64,000 bases of DNA from Halegenticoccus tardaugens (GTDB taxonomy: Archaea > Halobacteriota > Halobacteria > Halobacteriales > Haloferacaceae), in the NCBI RefSeq assembly GCF_004116405.1, contig NZ_SDIC01000005.1:1-64000 (forward strand), written 5' to 3'. The notes below the pieces were generated by a model. It had not been told where the DNA came from and made no database searches. It saw only the letters and a list, made by a program, of their open reading frames with translations. Below, in pieces: positions 36,225 through 45,953 of this stretch (the stretch's first letter is position 1; each line of letters starts with the position of its first letter). Position numbers and translations under genes: made by a program.

Positions 36225-37040
36225 ATGGAAGAAGAACACTCACTACCATCGGCCGGTCAGCACGACCGGGTTAGCGTACCACGACGACTTGAGCAGTGGG
36301 CAGGCGAGAATGTCGGGACGGCTTTCGTGGTCGTCTTACTGCTCTGTCTTTGGGAAATCTATTCCCAACTCTTCAATGACCGCGGAGATATTTACTTTCC
36401 GAGCATTGAATACACCGTTCGGCAGACGGTAGAATCGTCCGGTATCGTCCTCGCGGCGATCCAGGTGACGTTCGTAGAGGTACTTGTTGGGTTCGCACTT
36501 GCGGTCGTACTCGGTACGACGCTCGGCATCATCATAGCTGAGTCATTCGTCGTCCGGTACCTTTCGATGCCTGCGTTGATCTATACGTATGGCATTCCAC
36601 ACCCGATCCTCGCGCCGGTGTTTCTGCTTTGGTTTGGACTCGGTCTCGAGGGCGTCGTCACGTTTGCGGCGTGGGTTGCGTTCTTCCCTACGTTTATTAA
36701 CACTGTTTCGAGTCTAAGTCGGATCGATCCTGAGTATGAGAAATTCCGGACGATCGTCGGTGCTGGACGGTTCCAGCACCTCCGGTACATCAAATTCTGG
36801 ACCGCCCTCCCGGATATTATCAATGGAGTGAAAATCACATTCCAGCTTACGATCGTCGGTGCAATCATCGCCGAGTTCCTCGGTGGTGGGAGCGGACTCG
36901 GATATCTAATTATCCAGTCGACTCAGCGGGCACAACTGGGCCTGACCTTCGGAATCATCATCCTGATCGCGCTATTCGCGTCAGTTCTCTTCAAATTACT
37001 CTCGCTTCTCCTCGATGCGTTCGCTCCTCACAAGACTTGA
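36225..37040 (+). CDS. ABC transporter permease, NitT/TauT type, subunit 2
   Basis: A 271-residue membrane protein homologous to the preceding permease. The EAA loop is SLSRIDPEYEKFRTIVGAGR then FQHLRYIKFWTALPDIINGV. It lies 2 nt after subunit 1 and closes the importer operon. Most NitT/TauT systems use one permease as a homodimer, so two distinct subunits are somewhat unusual but known in archaea. Confidence 0.85.
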   Translation: MEEEHSLPSAGQHDRVSVPRRLEQWAGENVGTAFVVVLLLCLWEIYSQLFNDRGDIYFPSIEYTVRQTVESSGIVLAAIQVTFVEVLVGFALAVVLGTTLGIIIAESFVVRYLSMPALIYTYGIPHPILAPVFLLWFGLGLEGVVTFAAWVAFFPTFINTVSSLSRIDPEYEKFRTIVGAGRFQHLRYIKFWTALPDIINGVKITFQLTIVGAIIAEFLGGGSGLGYLIIQSTQRAQLGLTFGIIILIALFASVLFKLLSLLLDAFAPHKT

Positions 37041-37314
37041 TCGAGGACAAGAGATTTCCTTTACGTGACGACGGATACCGTGGTGATCTAGTCGAAATGA
37101 TTAGTACAAAATTCTATGTGGCAATTTGTCTAAATGAGATTTGGAATTACAATAATAATAGCTCGTAGACATCTCTATCGGGCGAACCAACTTCAATTGT
37201 GGAATTTTTATGATTCCGGTGGTCAACTTAGCCACCCACTCTGACGTCGTTCCGAGCGGTCAAACCAGCGCGCTCGAACGTTCCATGAACTCGTGTCACA
37301 GAGTAAATCCACGT
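37041..37314. other. AT-rich spacer
   Basis: No gene was seen. It contains AATAATAATA-type sequence near 37148-37160 and probably the promoter of the enolase-superfamily pseudogene. Confidence 0.4.
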
Positions 37315-38000
37315 ATGAAAATCACCGAATATGAATTGTTCGAGGTACCTCCGCGGTGGCAGTTTCTCCAGGTCGTGACGAACGATGGGCTGGTCGGCTG
37401 GGGCGAAACATACACAAAATGGCACTTCGTGAACGACAGTTCACCGGCGACACGAAGCGCCGTCGATCAGATGATGCACCACTACGTGCGCGGCGAGGAC
37501 CCGGCGCGAATCGAGGACCTCTGGCAGTCGATGTATCGAAGTAGCTTCTATCGTGGTGGACCCATCCACATGAGTGCAATCGCAGGGATCGATCAGGCGC
37601 TCTGGGACGTCAAAGGAAAGCGGTGTGACGAGCCAGTGTTCGAACTGCTCGGCGGTCGGGTAAGAGATCGGATTCGGGTCTACGAACACGTGTCTACCCA
37701 CCACGAAAAGGACGTCTCCGATGCTGCAGCCGCCGCGGCGCGAGAGGCGCGTACCGCTAGCGATAAAGGGTATACTGCAGTGGAATTGGTACCGATGGGC
37801 GGGGTAGAACATATCGACACGTCCGGGGCTGTCGACCGGGCGTGTGATGTCGTGAGAGCGGTTCGCGAGGAGATTGATCCGGACGTCGGCGTTGCTCTCG
37901 ACTTCCACGGACGGGTTTCGAAGTCGATGGCGATGCCCCTCATCGCGGCACTCGAGAAGTTCGATCCGCTGTTCATCGAGGAGTCGGTTCCCCCGAGCAG
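37315..38000 (+). pseudogene. Enolase-superfamily (mandelate racemase-like) enzyme, 3' half lost
   Basis: Starts MKITEYELFEVPPRWQFLQV, the capping domain of a mandelate racemase/galactonate dehydratase-like enzyme. It continues through AIAGIDQALWDVKGKRCDEP and the first metal ligand in GVALDFHGRVS to the second in FDPLFIEESVPP, about 228 residues. There the sequence switches to the middle of a tnpB gene. The third metal ligand and the catalytic His/Asp barrel strands (about 150 residues) are gone, so the enzyme is inactive. It follows the NitT-type importer, which may once have supplied its substrate. Confidence 0.75.
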
Positions 38001-38008
38001 GTTGCAGT

Positions 38009-38723
38009 CCGGACGGTGCAACCGTCGGGTCGCTCGACCTCTCGGACGAACGCGAGCGGCTTGAACGCGAGCAACGGAAGTTCTCGCGGAAACAACACGG
38101 GTCGAACAACTACGAGCGTCGCCGTCGGCGGGTAGCGAACTGCCACGCCGACCTGAAGCGAAAGCGCCGCGACCTCCTGCACAAGCTCTCAAACTACTAC
38201 TCGCGAGGGTATGACCTCGTAGCGGTTGAGGACTTGAACGTGAAGGGAATGCTCGAATCCCCGTCGAACAGTCGAAACACCGCATCCGCCGCGTGGCGAA
38301 CATACCTCTCGCTCCTCGAATACCAGTGTGAGCGGAACGGGACGCACTTCCTCGCCGTCGAACCGGCAGGGACGACGAAGGAATGCGCGGCGTGCGGCGT
38401 GCGGCGTCTCGACCGAGAAGCCGTTGTGGGTCCGCGAACACTCCTGTCCCGCCTGTGGTTTCACGGCGGATCGGGACGCGAACGCTGCATGGAACATCCT
38501 TTCTCGGGGCATCAAGCAGGTAGGAGTGGTTCACTCCGAATCAACGTCCGCAGAAACGCTTCGCGTTTCTGATGGGCTGCGAAAATCACGCAGTAATTTT
38601 CGAACGCCTATAGAGACTGCGCTCCCCGTGGATACGTCCGTATCTGCACAACGCGTCGTGGAAGCAGGAAGCCCTCCCCTCAAGCGCGAGCCGTCATGCG
38701 AGCGGTAGGGTAGGATAGTTCAC
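38009..38723 (+). pseudogene. tnpB: 5'-truncated TnpB element remnant (element D)
   Basis: Homology to TnpB begins mid-protein at DGATVGSLDLSDERERLERE, covers VAVEDLNVKGM and the first zinc-ribbon half, then hits a 7-bp tandem duplication (GTGCGGC twice near 38395-38408) that shifts the frame. The rest (CGVSTEKPLWVREHSCPACG, DRDANAAWNILSRG, onward) continues to 38707. The right end GATAGTTCAC finishes at 38723. The small accessory gene and the N-terminal half are absent. The left junction is a direct fusion to the enolase-superfamily gene. Confidence 0.75.
38551..38604. repeat. Paired hairpins inside the 3' part of the element D tnpB
   Basis: AGAAACGC, loop TTC, GCGTTTCT is followed by an imperfect CGAAAAT...ATTTTCG palindrome. 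Elements B and C carry hairpins at the same place with different arm sequences. Element A has none there. Confidence 0.6.
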
Positions 38724-39972
38724 ACTCTCGAAATCACACGGTTTCACGGATAAGCGTCACTTCGCCGCTTCTGACGGCACATTCCAACGCCAATCCAGGT
38801 TGTTGTGCCAGCGATGTCGTCCATCCGTGTGTCAGTCGATAACTCGTCTTGGTATCAAACGTGATAGTTCACTGATGGCTCATACGCATGCGAGAGACGG
38901 CCAATCAGTTCAGGGATATCAGGCGTTCCCCATCGGGGAACAGGATGCCGCTACCTGTTTACTGGTCGCGGGTTATTAGAAGAGATGGGCGAACTGGCGA
39001 AGCTAACGCATGCGGGAAGAATAGTAGCGATCCGAACATATTCATAGTGATCAATTCTGTTCGTTACTGAACTAGTATTGTAACTCTCTACCGTCTCCGC
39101 CAATCGTTCCCGATGCGGGAACACATGCAGATCTAAGTACCCCGGTAACCAGCTAGGAATCGTGCGCCAATATCCCTGATTGGAATATATAATATTTTAT
39201 GGTTATTATTCAGATAGATGTAGCGTCTCTAATCGCTAGACGCGTAGTCACTGGCAGAAGGGCCGCTTGTCAGGTGCCTCGTCCTAAAGAACGAGGATCG
39301 CTCAGCCAGTGAGTCAACCGTGTGAACGATTTGATTGCCCACGAGACTTCGACCCTACCTCTAACTGGCGGAGAGCGACCGTTCGCGTTCATTGTCTAAG
39401 GCTTACGGACTTCCTGACGGGCGATCCAGCCCACGGAGAGCGCGTTTTTCGGCCGGACGTGACAAATAAGTCTCCGAAAAACGGCCGGAGAGAGCGCAAC
39501 CGTTTGAGGTCCTTTAGCGCCGGATGCGGTGTGTCCATGCCGGGGCTTCGGGTACTTCACGAACAAGATGACGCCCGTCCCACAAAGCGGTTTTCACTCT
39601 CGCTGCCGTCCGCTCCGGAGAGTGTACTTTTATTGGACGGGCTTCGCATTTGTAGCATCTCTATCGGTCTATATGAACACTCACCGCACGCGATAACAAC
39701 GCTTCCGATTGAATTGGCGGCCGACAATCTTCGGTAGTTCACCACGAGACTGTTAGCTTCTTCCCTACGCGGACGCAACGGGCTTCCGCCTCGAATCACC
39801 GTGAACTACTGAACGCGTGGGGGCGTATCGGATAAACAGGTCGAAGACGTGCATATCAGTTCGGAAGAGGGGAACGCGGAGTGGGGTGCTCATCGATGCA
39901 AAAGCCCAAATCGGTGTATTCACCGGGACGCTGACCCGGACATTTTATGTTATCAGGGACAGGAGTCCGGGT
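38724..39972. other. Gene-poor 1.25 kb with repeated TnpB-element right-end tips
   Basis: No convincing gene was found; a 142-codon frame at 39309-39737 matches nothing I know. Three short sequences resemble the tip of TnpB-element right ends: GATAGTTCAC at 38863-38872, GTAGTTCAC at 39734-39742 and its inverse GTGAACTAC at 39801-39809. The last two form an inverted repeat around 58 nt. The extreme right is the promoter of the next gene. Confidence 0.4.
39943..39951 (+). promoter_or_regulatory. TATA-like box of the enolase-superfamily gene
   Basis: TTTTATGTT is centred about 26 nt before the ATG at 39973. It selects that ATG against an open frame reaching back to 39817. Confidence 0.5.
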
Positions 39973-41217
39973 ATGCGAATCACAGACGTTCACGGATACG
40001 CTCTGTCGTCCCCTATCGAACCCGTGCAAGAACGACGGTTTCACGGCGGCCGCCGCCGTCTGCTCAAACGTGACGTGGTGCTTGTTACGGTAGAAACAGC
40101 GGATGGCGAGCGGGGTGTCGCACCCGCCGGCGCGAGCAGTTCTGCGATGCGCGAGTACTTCGAAGGCGAGTCCCAAGGAACGTTCGCCGATGTCATCGAG
40201 AATCAAGTGGCGGACGCCCTCGAAGGCGAGACTATTGAGAACGTGACGGACGCACACGATCGCATTGGCTCAACGGACCTCCCCGGTCGCATGCAGACAC
40301 AGGCCGCCTCTGCGGTAGACGTGGCGCTCTACGACGTCCTGGGAAAACGAGCGGCGGCCCCAATATACGATCTTCTCGTGGACAGGTTCGAGGATGCACC
40401 CGAACCCACAACGAATCTCCCATTGTACGCCAGTGCGGGGATGTACATGGACCCAGAGGGATACGCCGAGCAAGCCACATTCGTCGAGGAGGCGGGTTTC
40501 GTGGGGTACAAATACCGTCCCGGAATCGGGCCCGAGGCTGACCGGGAGACGATCAATCTCGTCACCGACGCCGTCGACAAGACAGAGATCATGCTCGATG
40601 CGCACACCTGGTGGAAACTCCGCAAGCCGTACGGCGACGAGATAGTCACGGACCTCGTGTCGTACGCTGCGAGGAGGGGCGTGTACTGGGTCGAAGAACC
40701 AGTCGCCCCTGATGACTACTCGGGCTACGAGCAACTCGCAGAAATAGGAGCACCGCTCGCAGGCGGCGAGAGCGAACCGTCGCCGGAGGGACTCATCTCG
40801 CTCGCGAAGACGGGAGCCGTGTCCTACCTGCAGGGTGACGTTCGCCACCACCGTGGCTTCACTGGTTGTACCAGCGCTATCGAGTTCTGCCGCGGCCGCG
40901 ACATCCAGTTCGTTCCCCATAACTTCGGAACCTGGCTAGGGTTACTGGCGAACGCCCATCTCGTGGCCGCCGGACCGGACGTCAAACTGGTTGAGTACCC
41001 TGTATTCGAGGACGATCCGCTGGTCGACGCATTGGGCGACCCCGGAATGTATCCGTTCGACCTCGCATTCGACATCATTGAGGGCGAACCGGCCGTCAAG
41101 AACGGTCACCTGTCCGTTCCCGACGCGCCCGGGCTGGGAGTCGAGGTAAACCTCGACGTTGTCGACGAGTACCCGTATATCGAAGGACCCTGGACAGAAT
41201 TCGAGTACGCTCAGTAG
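39973..41217 (+). CDS. Enolase-superfamily dehydratase (mandelate racemase/muconate lactonizing family)
   Basis: A 414-residue enzyme with an N-terminal capping domain and a (beta/alpha)7-beta barrel. Metal ligands are visible in IMLDAHTWWK (Asp), VYWVEEPVAP (Glu) and LAGGESEPS (Glu). A barrel lysine is in VGYKYRPGIG and a His in VPHNFGTWLG. The family dehydrates sugar acids (gluconate, galactonate, mannonate, galactarate) or racemises hydroxy acids; the exact substrate is not deducible. It is the only undamaged member of this superfamily in the window. It stands upstream of the broken epimerase genes and the GH4 cluster. Confidence 0.8.
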   Translation: MRITDVHGYALSSPIEPVQERRFHGGRRRLLKRDVVLVTVETADGERGVAPAGASSSAMREYFEGESQGTFADVIENQVADALEGETIENVTDAHDRIGSTDLPGRMQTQAASAVDVALYDVLGKRAAAPIYDLLVDRFEDAPEPTTNLPLYASAGMYMDPEGYAEQATFVEEAGFVGYKYRPGIGPEADRETINLVTDAVDKTEIMLDAHTWWKLRKPYGDEIVTDLVSYAARRGVYWVEEPVAPDDYSGYEQLAEIGAPLAGGESEPSPEGLISLAKTGAVSYLQGDVRHHRGFTGCTSAIEFCRGRDIQFVPHNFGTWLGLLANAHLVAAGPDVKLVEYPVFEDDPLVDALGDPGMYPFDLAFDIIEGEPAVKNGHLSVPDAPGLGVEVNLDVVDEYPYIEGPWTEFEYAQ

Positions 41218-41284
41218 TCGATACCGGATAAAACGGAGGACACGCATTTGATGAATTAATGCGCTTACCTCGGTCAAGCTGAGC

Positions 41285-41682
41285 ATGAACGTTCTAGTAA
41301 CTGGCGCGTACGGACGCTGCGGAATCGCGCTCATCGATCACTTTCACAACGACGTCCACTACGACTTCACGTACCAAAACCGGTCAGACCGACCGGTCGA
41401 TCACCCGTACGGCGACGCCGAGCGCGGCGTCGATAGGGGGAATTTCGAACGCGGCAGCGCCGAGTAAATGAGACCGCGGCCCGGATGAAGGCGATGTGGC
41501 AGTCCCGACGCATCTTCGCCCACCAAATCGACTGCTGTCTCTGCGAGGAGAGCGTTGAGTTCGGTATCTTCAGCGGCGTGAGCGACAACCGGCGACGCTG
41601 GTTTGACATCGAACAGGCTCACACGAAAATTGGCTACAACTCACGTGACGACGGCGACGAGTGGAACTCCCCGCCTGACTGA
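41285..41682 (+). pseudogene. NAD-dependent epimerase/uronate dehydrogenase-like gene, internal deletion
   Basis: The start MNVLVTGAYGRCGIALIDHF is the N-terminal Rossmann motif of an extended SDR. After about 45 residues the frame ends. The C-terminal 60 residues are found in another frame as SRRIFAHQIDCCLCEESVEF, GVSDNRRRWFDIEQAHTKIG and a tail ending WNSPPD. That tail is typical of haloarchaeal uronate-dehydrogenase/Azf-like SDRs. The central part with the YxxxK active site is missing. The gene is therefore a deleted relic. Confidence 0.65.
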
Positions 41683-41687
41683 TGGCC

Positions 41688-42575
41688 TCAACATATTGTT
41701 AGACGTGGCGTGGTAACATTTTCGTCGGTCGCTGTTCGCCACGAATGGTCCGGTTCCCACCCTAGCACAACCTTCGCCTTCTCGTTTGAGAAGGGGATTC
41801 TTCACCCGACAGGTCGCACTGTTCTGGGAGATGGCCGAACCACTCCTTAACGGCGTCGCAGGTCGGTCGGCTGAGGTAATTTTCGTCCGCCACGAACAAT
41901 AAACGGTTCGTGTCCGATCACCTTGGCGTCGACTGTTCGTTCGATCACCTGAGCGACATCTCGGCCGTCGACGTACGACCAGGAGTTGCCGACCCCACCG
42001 CTCAAGGCATCGGCCCCAGCTCCCACAGAGTACTTCCCGGAATACTGGATGTTCGAGATTCGAAGCGAGGTCACGGAAACGTCGTACTTCCGAGCCACCA
42101 TCGCTGCGAGTTCCTCCCCGAGCACCTTCGAAACGCCATAGGGGTCCTCAGATTCCATCGGATGTCTTCGTCGATGGGTAGGTAGTCAGGAAGCCGCGGG
42201 TCGGCGGTAAAGGGGAAGCCGTAGGCGCTCTCACTTGACGCCCACGCGATGGGAATTCCGTCACGACCGGCGCTCGTAAGGACGTTGTAGGCGCTTATGA
42301 GTCGTTTTCGAGGACGCGAGGCCCTGCGTACACCTCGGGGTTGGGGATTGCCGCCAGATGGATGACGTGATCCGGTGCGGACTCTTGGGTAATGGCTCGC
42401 GTCTCACCGGCGTTCGCGAGGTCACCCGCACGGAACGTGACGCCTGGGCGGGGCGTTTCCCCGAATCCTGAATGGTCGGCGTCGACGCACGTTACGTCCC
42501 ACCCCGCCTCGATAAAATGATCGACCGTCCAGCGTCCGAGCCTCCCTAAACCGCCGTCACAAGGACATTCCTCAT
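41688..42575 (-). pseudogene. NAD-dependent epimerase/dehydratase, multiply frameshifted
   Basis: It starts MRNVLVTAV, then after a small indel continues LGRLGRWTVDHFIEAGWDVT, VTFRAGDLANAGETRAITQE and HVIHLAAIPNPEVYAGPRV. Further frames give GIPIAWASSESAYGFPF, the active-site DPYGVSKVLGEELAAM, TSLRISNIQYSGKY and SYVDGRDVAQVIERTVD. A last frame gives VADENYLSRPT, VVLGWEP and the tail ending at 41690. Nearly the full length is present but at least four frame changes or stops occur. It is a different, more complete relic than its convergent neighbour at 41285-41682. Confidence 0.7.
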
Positions 42576-42660
42576 ATATCGCGAGAGTGTTCGAGAGGAC
42601 TTCGAATAAAGGTTGGCGACGCCGTCGGCAGTAACCACATACAAAGCGACGGACGATCTA

Positions 42661-44271
42661 TTACAACGAAATCCGGTCCGACTCGGCAAGCACGTCGGCT
42701 TCTTCGAGGTTCCAATCACTGAAGAACTGCCGTTCTGCGTCGATAAGTTCGGCGAACAGATCGCGGGCCACGTCGACCTGTAGCGTCTTGACCTGCGGAT
42801 CGTTCAGATAGCCCTGGAAGGCCCGGTCAACATCGTAACCGTCGAAGGCCGCCTCAATGATGGTCTCCTGATTGTGGACGTGGGTCATGATCTGCGCGTG
42901 GACCGGACGGGGGAGGCGACCGGAAACGAGCGGTTTTATGTCGTTTTCCCCGAGCAGCGCATTTGTCTCTACCACTGCATCCTCGGGCACGTCGAGCATC
43001 TGTCCCTTGTTGGGAAGGTTTACGTGTGTCTCGAACGTCTTCACTCCGCTCAGCGCCTGCAGAACGTCTACGATGACTTCACCAGACGACTCGAACTCGT
43101 AGTCAGCCTCGCCGGCCATGTACTGGTCGACTCGCTCGGGGTTTTCATTCCATGGCGAGGTCAACTTGAGACTGTCGAGGGCGTGGAGTATGTCCCTCGC
43201 CACCGTATCATCGTCGGCGAGTGCACCATCGTCGAGGTAGCGGTCGAGTTCATCACGACTGAGCGCCCCGTCCCATCGGCTGATGCGGTACTCACTGGTT
43301 GTTCGCTTCACGCCCCAGCGCAGGAGATCCTCGGGCATTTCGCCGTTGAGGAACCAGGTGGCGTATTCGACGAGGTGACGGTCACCGGCAGCGGGAAGGA
43401 CGCCGAACTGGTCATACAGCTCGTACGTCACCTGATTATTGTCGACGAACCCTGACTCGCCGTCCATCTCCCCTGGAGTGTACGTTCGGCGCACGTCCGG
43501 TTGGTCCATGTGGTGTTCGACGAGTGGCAGGAGATCCTGTCCCTTCCACCGCGCCTCGTCGACCCACGTGAAGTGGTTAATACCCTTCACGTTCACGTCG
43601 ATGTCGTCGCGTCTCACGTCCTCGATACCGTGATACTCCGCAACAAGCGACGCGAGGAGTGACTGGAGGTGAAACACTTCGTGACAGAACCCTATCGCCT
43701 TTATCTCCGGGAACTCCTCGTAGAGCGTCCGAGTGACAAACGTCATGGGGTTCGTGTAGTTGAGTACCCACGCTTCAGGGCAGTGCTCGCGGACGGCCGC
43801 CGCGATGTCGCGGTATGGGGGGATCGTTCGCATTGCGCGCATGATACCGCCCGGTCCGATAGTGGCCGCGACCGCTTGGTAGATGCCGTATCGCTTCGGG
43901 ATTTCGAGGTCGTATCTGAACGTATCCTTCGTCGGAAACTGTGTCGAGAGGATGACGAAGTCAGCCCCACTGAGAGCCGCCGCACGATCATCGGTGGCGG
44001 TATAGGTCCAGTTTCCGACAGCACCGTCGTGTTCTTGAATCCAGTTGCCGAAGCGCTCGTTGCGACGCGCGCTATCGATATCGATGTCGTACAGGACGAC
44101 TTCGCCGCCAAGACGGGGCGTCTGTGCGAGGTCGTTGATGAGTTCCAGTGCCCACAACCGACTTCCGCCGCCGATATATCCGATTTTGAGGTTCTCCGGG
44201 TCGACCGCACCGTCGGTAGTCAACTCGGCACGTCGTTCACTCTCTGGTGTTGCTAGCTCTTCTGTTGCCAT
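42661..44271 (-). CDS. Glycoside hydrolase family 4 enzyme, copy 1
   Basis: A 536-residue NAD+- and Mn2+-dependent GH4 enzyme. The NAD loop is KIGYIGGGSRLWALEL (about residues 29-44), NYTNPM lies at 171-176, the metal ligand C196 is in GFCHEVFH and the ligand H233 in GINHFTW. GH4 enzymes cleave alpha- or beta-glycosides by an oxidation/elimination route. The CHEVFH version resembles alpha-galacturonidase, alpha-glucuronidase and LplD proteins more than MelA or 6-phospho-glucosidases. It lies just downstream of copy 2 in the same direction, so the two are likely co-transcribed. Confidence 0.85.
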   Translation of the reverse strand: MATEELATPESERRAELTTDGAVDPENLKIGYIGGGSRLWALELINDLAQTPRLGGEVVLYDIDIDSARRNERFGNWIQEHDGAVGNWTYTATDDRAAALSGADFVILSTQFPTKDTFRYDLEIPKRYGIYQAVAATIGPGGIMRAMRTIPPYRDIAAAVREHCPEAWVLNYTNPMTFVTRTLYEEFPEIKAIGFCHEVFHLQSLLASLVAEYHGIEDVRRDDIDVNVKGINHFTWVDEARWKGQDLLPLVEHHMDQPDVRRTYTPGEMDGESGFVDNNQVTYELYDQFGVLPAAGDRHLVEYATWFLNGEMPEDLLRWGVKRTTSEYRISRWDGALSRDELDRYLDDGALADDDTVARDILHALDSLKLTSPWNENPERVDQYMAGEADYEFESSGEVIVDVLQALSGVKTFETHVNLPNKGQMLDVPEDAVVETNALLGENDIKPLVSGRLPRPVHAQIMTHVHNQETIIEAAFDGYDVDRAFQGYLNDPQVKTLQVDVARDLFAELIDAERQFFSDWNLEEADVLAESDRISL

Positions 44272-44325
44272 TACTCGTCTACCTGCGTGGGTTCGAGTAA
44301 CATTAACATTGGGTTCTCGGAAACG

Positions 44326-45804
44326 TCATTCGAGCACGATCGCATCGGCGAGGTTCCAGTGGTCAGTGAGGTAGGGTTCGACAGCTGCGACCAGCTCGGA
44401 AAATAGCGCACGAGCCCGGTCGGGCTGGAGTGTCACGAGTGGATCGTTCAGGAATGCTCGGAAGGCGAGATCGACGTCGCCAGCGAACGCCGCGTCGACC
44501 AGTGTCTTCTGGTTGGAGACGTGGGTCAGGATGAGAGAACGTACCTGTGGAGGGAGCGTGTCGGCTTCTAGGGGGCGGATTTCATTGGTTTCGACCAGCG
44601 CGTTGGTCTCCACGACAGCGCCATCGGGCAGATCGGGTATCTGCCCTCGGTTCGGGAGGTTGACGTTCGTCTTCAAGCTCCCGAGTCCGAGCAGGGCTCG
44701 CATGATGTCGACGCCTTCCTCACCTGACTCGAAGAACTCGAACGGCTCTTCGCCGGTCATCGGTTGGCGGAACTTCGCCAGCGCATCCTCCTGGCGGTTC
44801 CGCCTATACTCGCTTGGCGTCAGGCGGACGCCCCAGCGCTGTACCTGGGCAGGGTCGTCGACATTGAGGAACCACGGTGCGAACTCCATAAGGTGGCGGT
44901 CACCCGCTGCGGGAAAAGTCGCCGCTGACGTCGCCGTCGGGCGGCCGAACCGTCGGTAGAGTTCATACGCGACGAGCTGGTTGTCCACGAACCACGACTC
45001 GCCGTCCAGATCGCCGGGGTCGAACGACCGCTTGGCGATCGTCTCCTGGAGGTGGCGTTCGACAAGTGGCAGGAGGTCTTCGCCGCGCCACGTGGCCGAA
45101 TCTACCCACGTGAAGTGGTTGATTCCCTTGACGTTGATCTCGATGTCGCGCCGTGGTGGCTGCTCAACGTTGCGGTAGCGGACGACGAGTGAAGCGAGAT
45201 GCTCCTGCCCATGGAAGACTTCGTGACACAGGCCGATCGCCTTCACATCCGGGAACTCCTCGTATAGCGACTGGGTACACACCGTCATGGGGTTGGTGTA
45301 ATTGAGCACCCATGCCTCAGGGCAGTGCTCACGGACGGCTGCCGCAATGTCACGGTAGACAGGAATTGTTCGCATCGCACGAACGATTCCACCAGGGCCG
45401 ACCGTGTCGCCGACTGTTTGATGGATGCCGTACTCTGCAGGGATGTCGAGTTCGTGGGCAAAGGTCTCGTCTGGCGGGTCCTGCGTGGAGAGGACGACAA
45501 AATCGGCGTCGACAAGTGCCGTCTCTCGGTCCTGAACGGCGGTGTAGGTCCAGTCCCCAACCGCATCACTGCGCTCTTGAACCCAGTTACCGAATCGCTC
45601 GTTCCGTTTCGCGCCTTCATAATCAACGTCATAGAGCGCGACCTCGCCCGATATATCAGAACATTGTGCGAGGTCGTTGATGAGCGTATACGCCCACCCT
45701 CGGCTCCCGCCGCCAATGTAGCCGATTTTAACGTGCTCGTCCGTCGTTAGCCGCTCTGAGGCGACGGCACCGCTAGTCTTGTTACCGATTTCGTCGGTCT
45801 GCAT
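44326..45804 (-). CDS. Glycoside hydrolase family 4 enzyme, copy 2
   Basis: About 492 residues from the ATG at 45804; an upstream ATG at 45831 adds nine residues. It is a paralogue of copy 1, with KIGYIGGGSRGWAYTLINDL, NYTNPMTVCTQS, AIGLCHEVFH with the metal Cys, and GINHFTWVDS with the metal His. It differs by an insertion near RRFGRPTATSAATFPAAGDR and a shorter region after TPSEYRRNR. It is placed between copy 1 and the importer ATPase, all on the minus strand. The two copies probably handle different uronosides or glycosides. Confidence 0.85.
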   Translation of the reverse strand: MQTDEIGNKTSGAVASERLTTDEHVKIGYIGGGSRGWAYTLINDLAQCSDISGEVALYDVDYEGAKRNERFGNWVQERSDAVGDWTYTAVQDRETALVDADFVVLSTQDPPDETFAHELDIPAEYGIHQTVGDTVGPGGIVRAMRTIPVYRDIAAAVREHCPEAWVLNYTNPMTVCTQSLYEEFPDVKAIGLCHEVFHGQEHLASLVVRYRNVEQPPRRDIEINVKGINHFTWVDSATWRGEDLLPLVERHLQETIAKRSFDPGDLDGESWFVDNQLVAYELYRRFGRPTATSAATFPAAGDRHLMEFAPWFLNVDDPAQVQRWGVRLTPSEYRRNRQEDALAKFRQPMTGEEPFEFFESGEEGVDIMRALLGLGSLKTNVNLPNRGQIPDLPDGAVVETNALVETNEIRPLEADTLPPQVRSLILTHVSNQKTLVDAAFAGDVDLAFRAFLNDPLVTLQPDRARALFSELVAAVEPYLTDHWNLADAIVLE

Positions 45805-45953
45805 GCCAAGGGATGCGAAAGAATCGCACATGACCGCTAGTGAACCGGAAATCGGTGCCGGAATACGTCGCCGAGGGGACTCACCCGGTCGATGTGCGCG
45901 GGACGAAAGTGAGGTGGCGACGCGGAGACAGGCGTGACGAGCGTCGAGATAGA

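Noticed and set aside
39309..39737. A 142-codon plus-strand frame in the gene-poor stretch
   Set aside because: No similarity, no promoter at the right distance and atypical composition. It also overlaps a repeated element-tip sequence.
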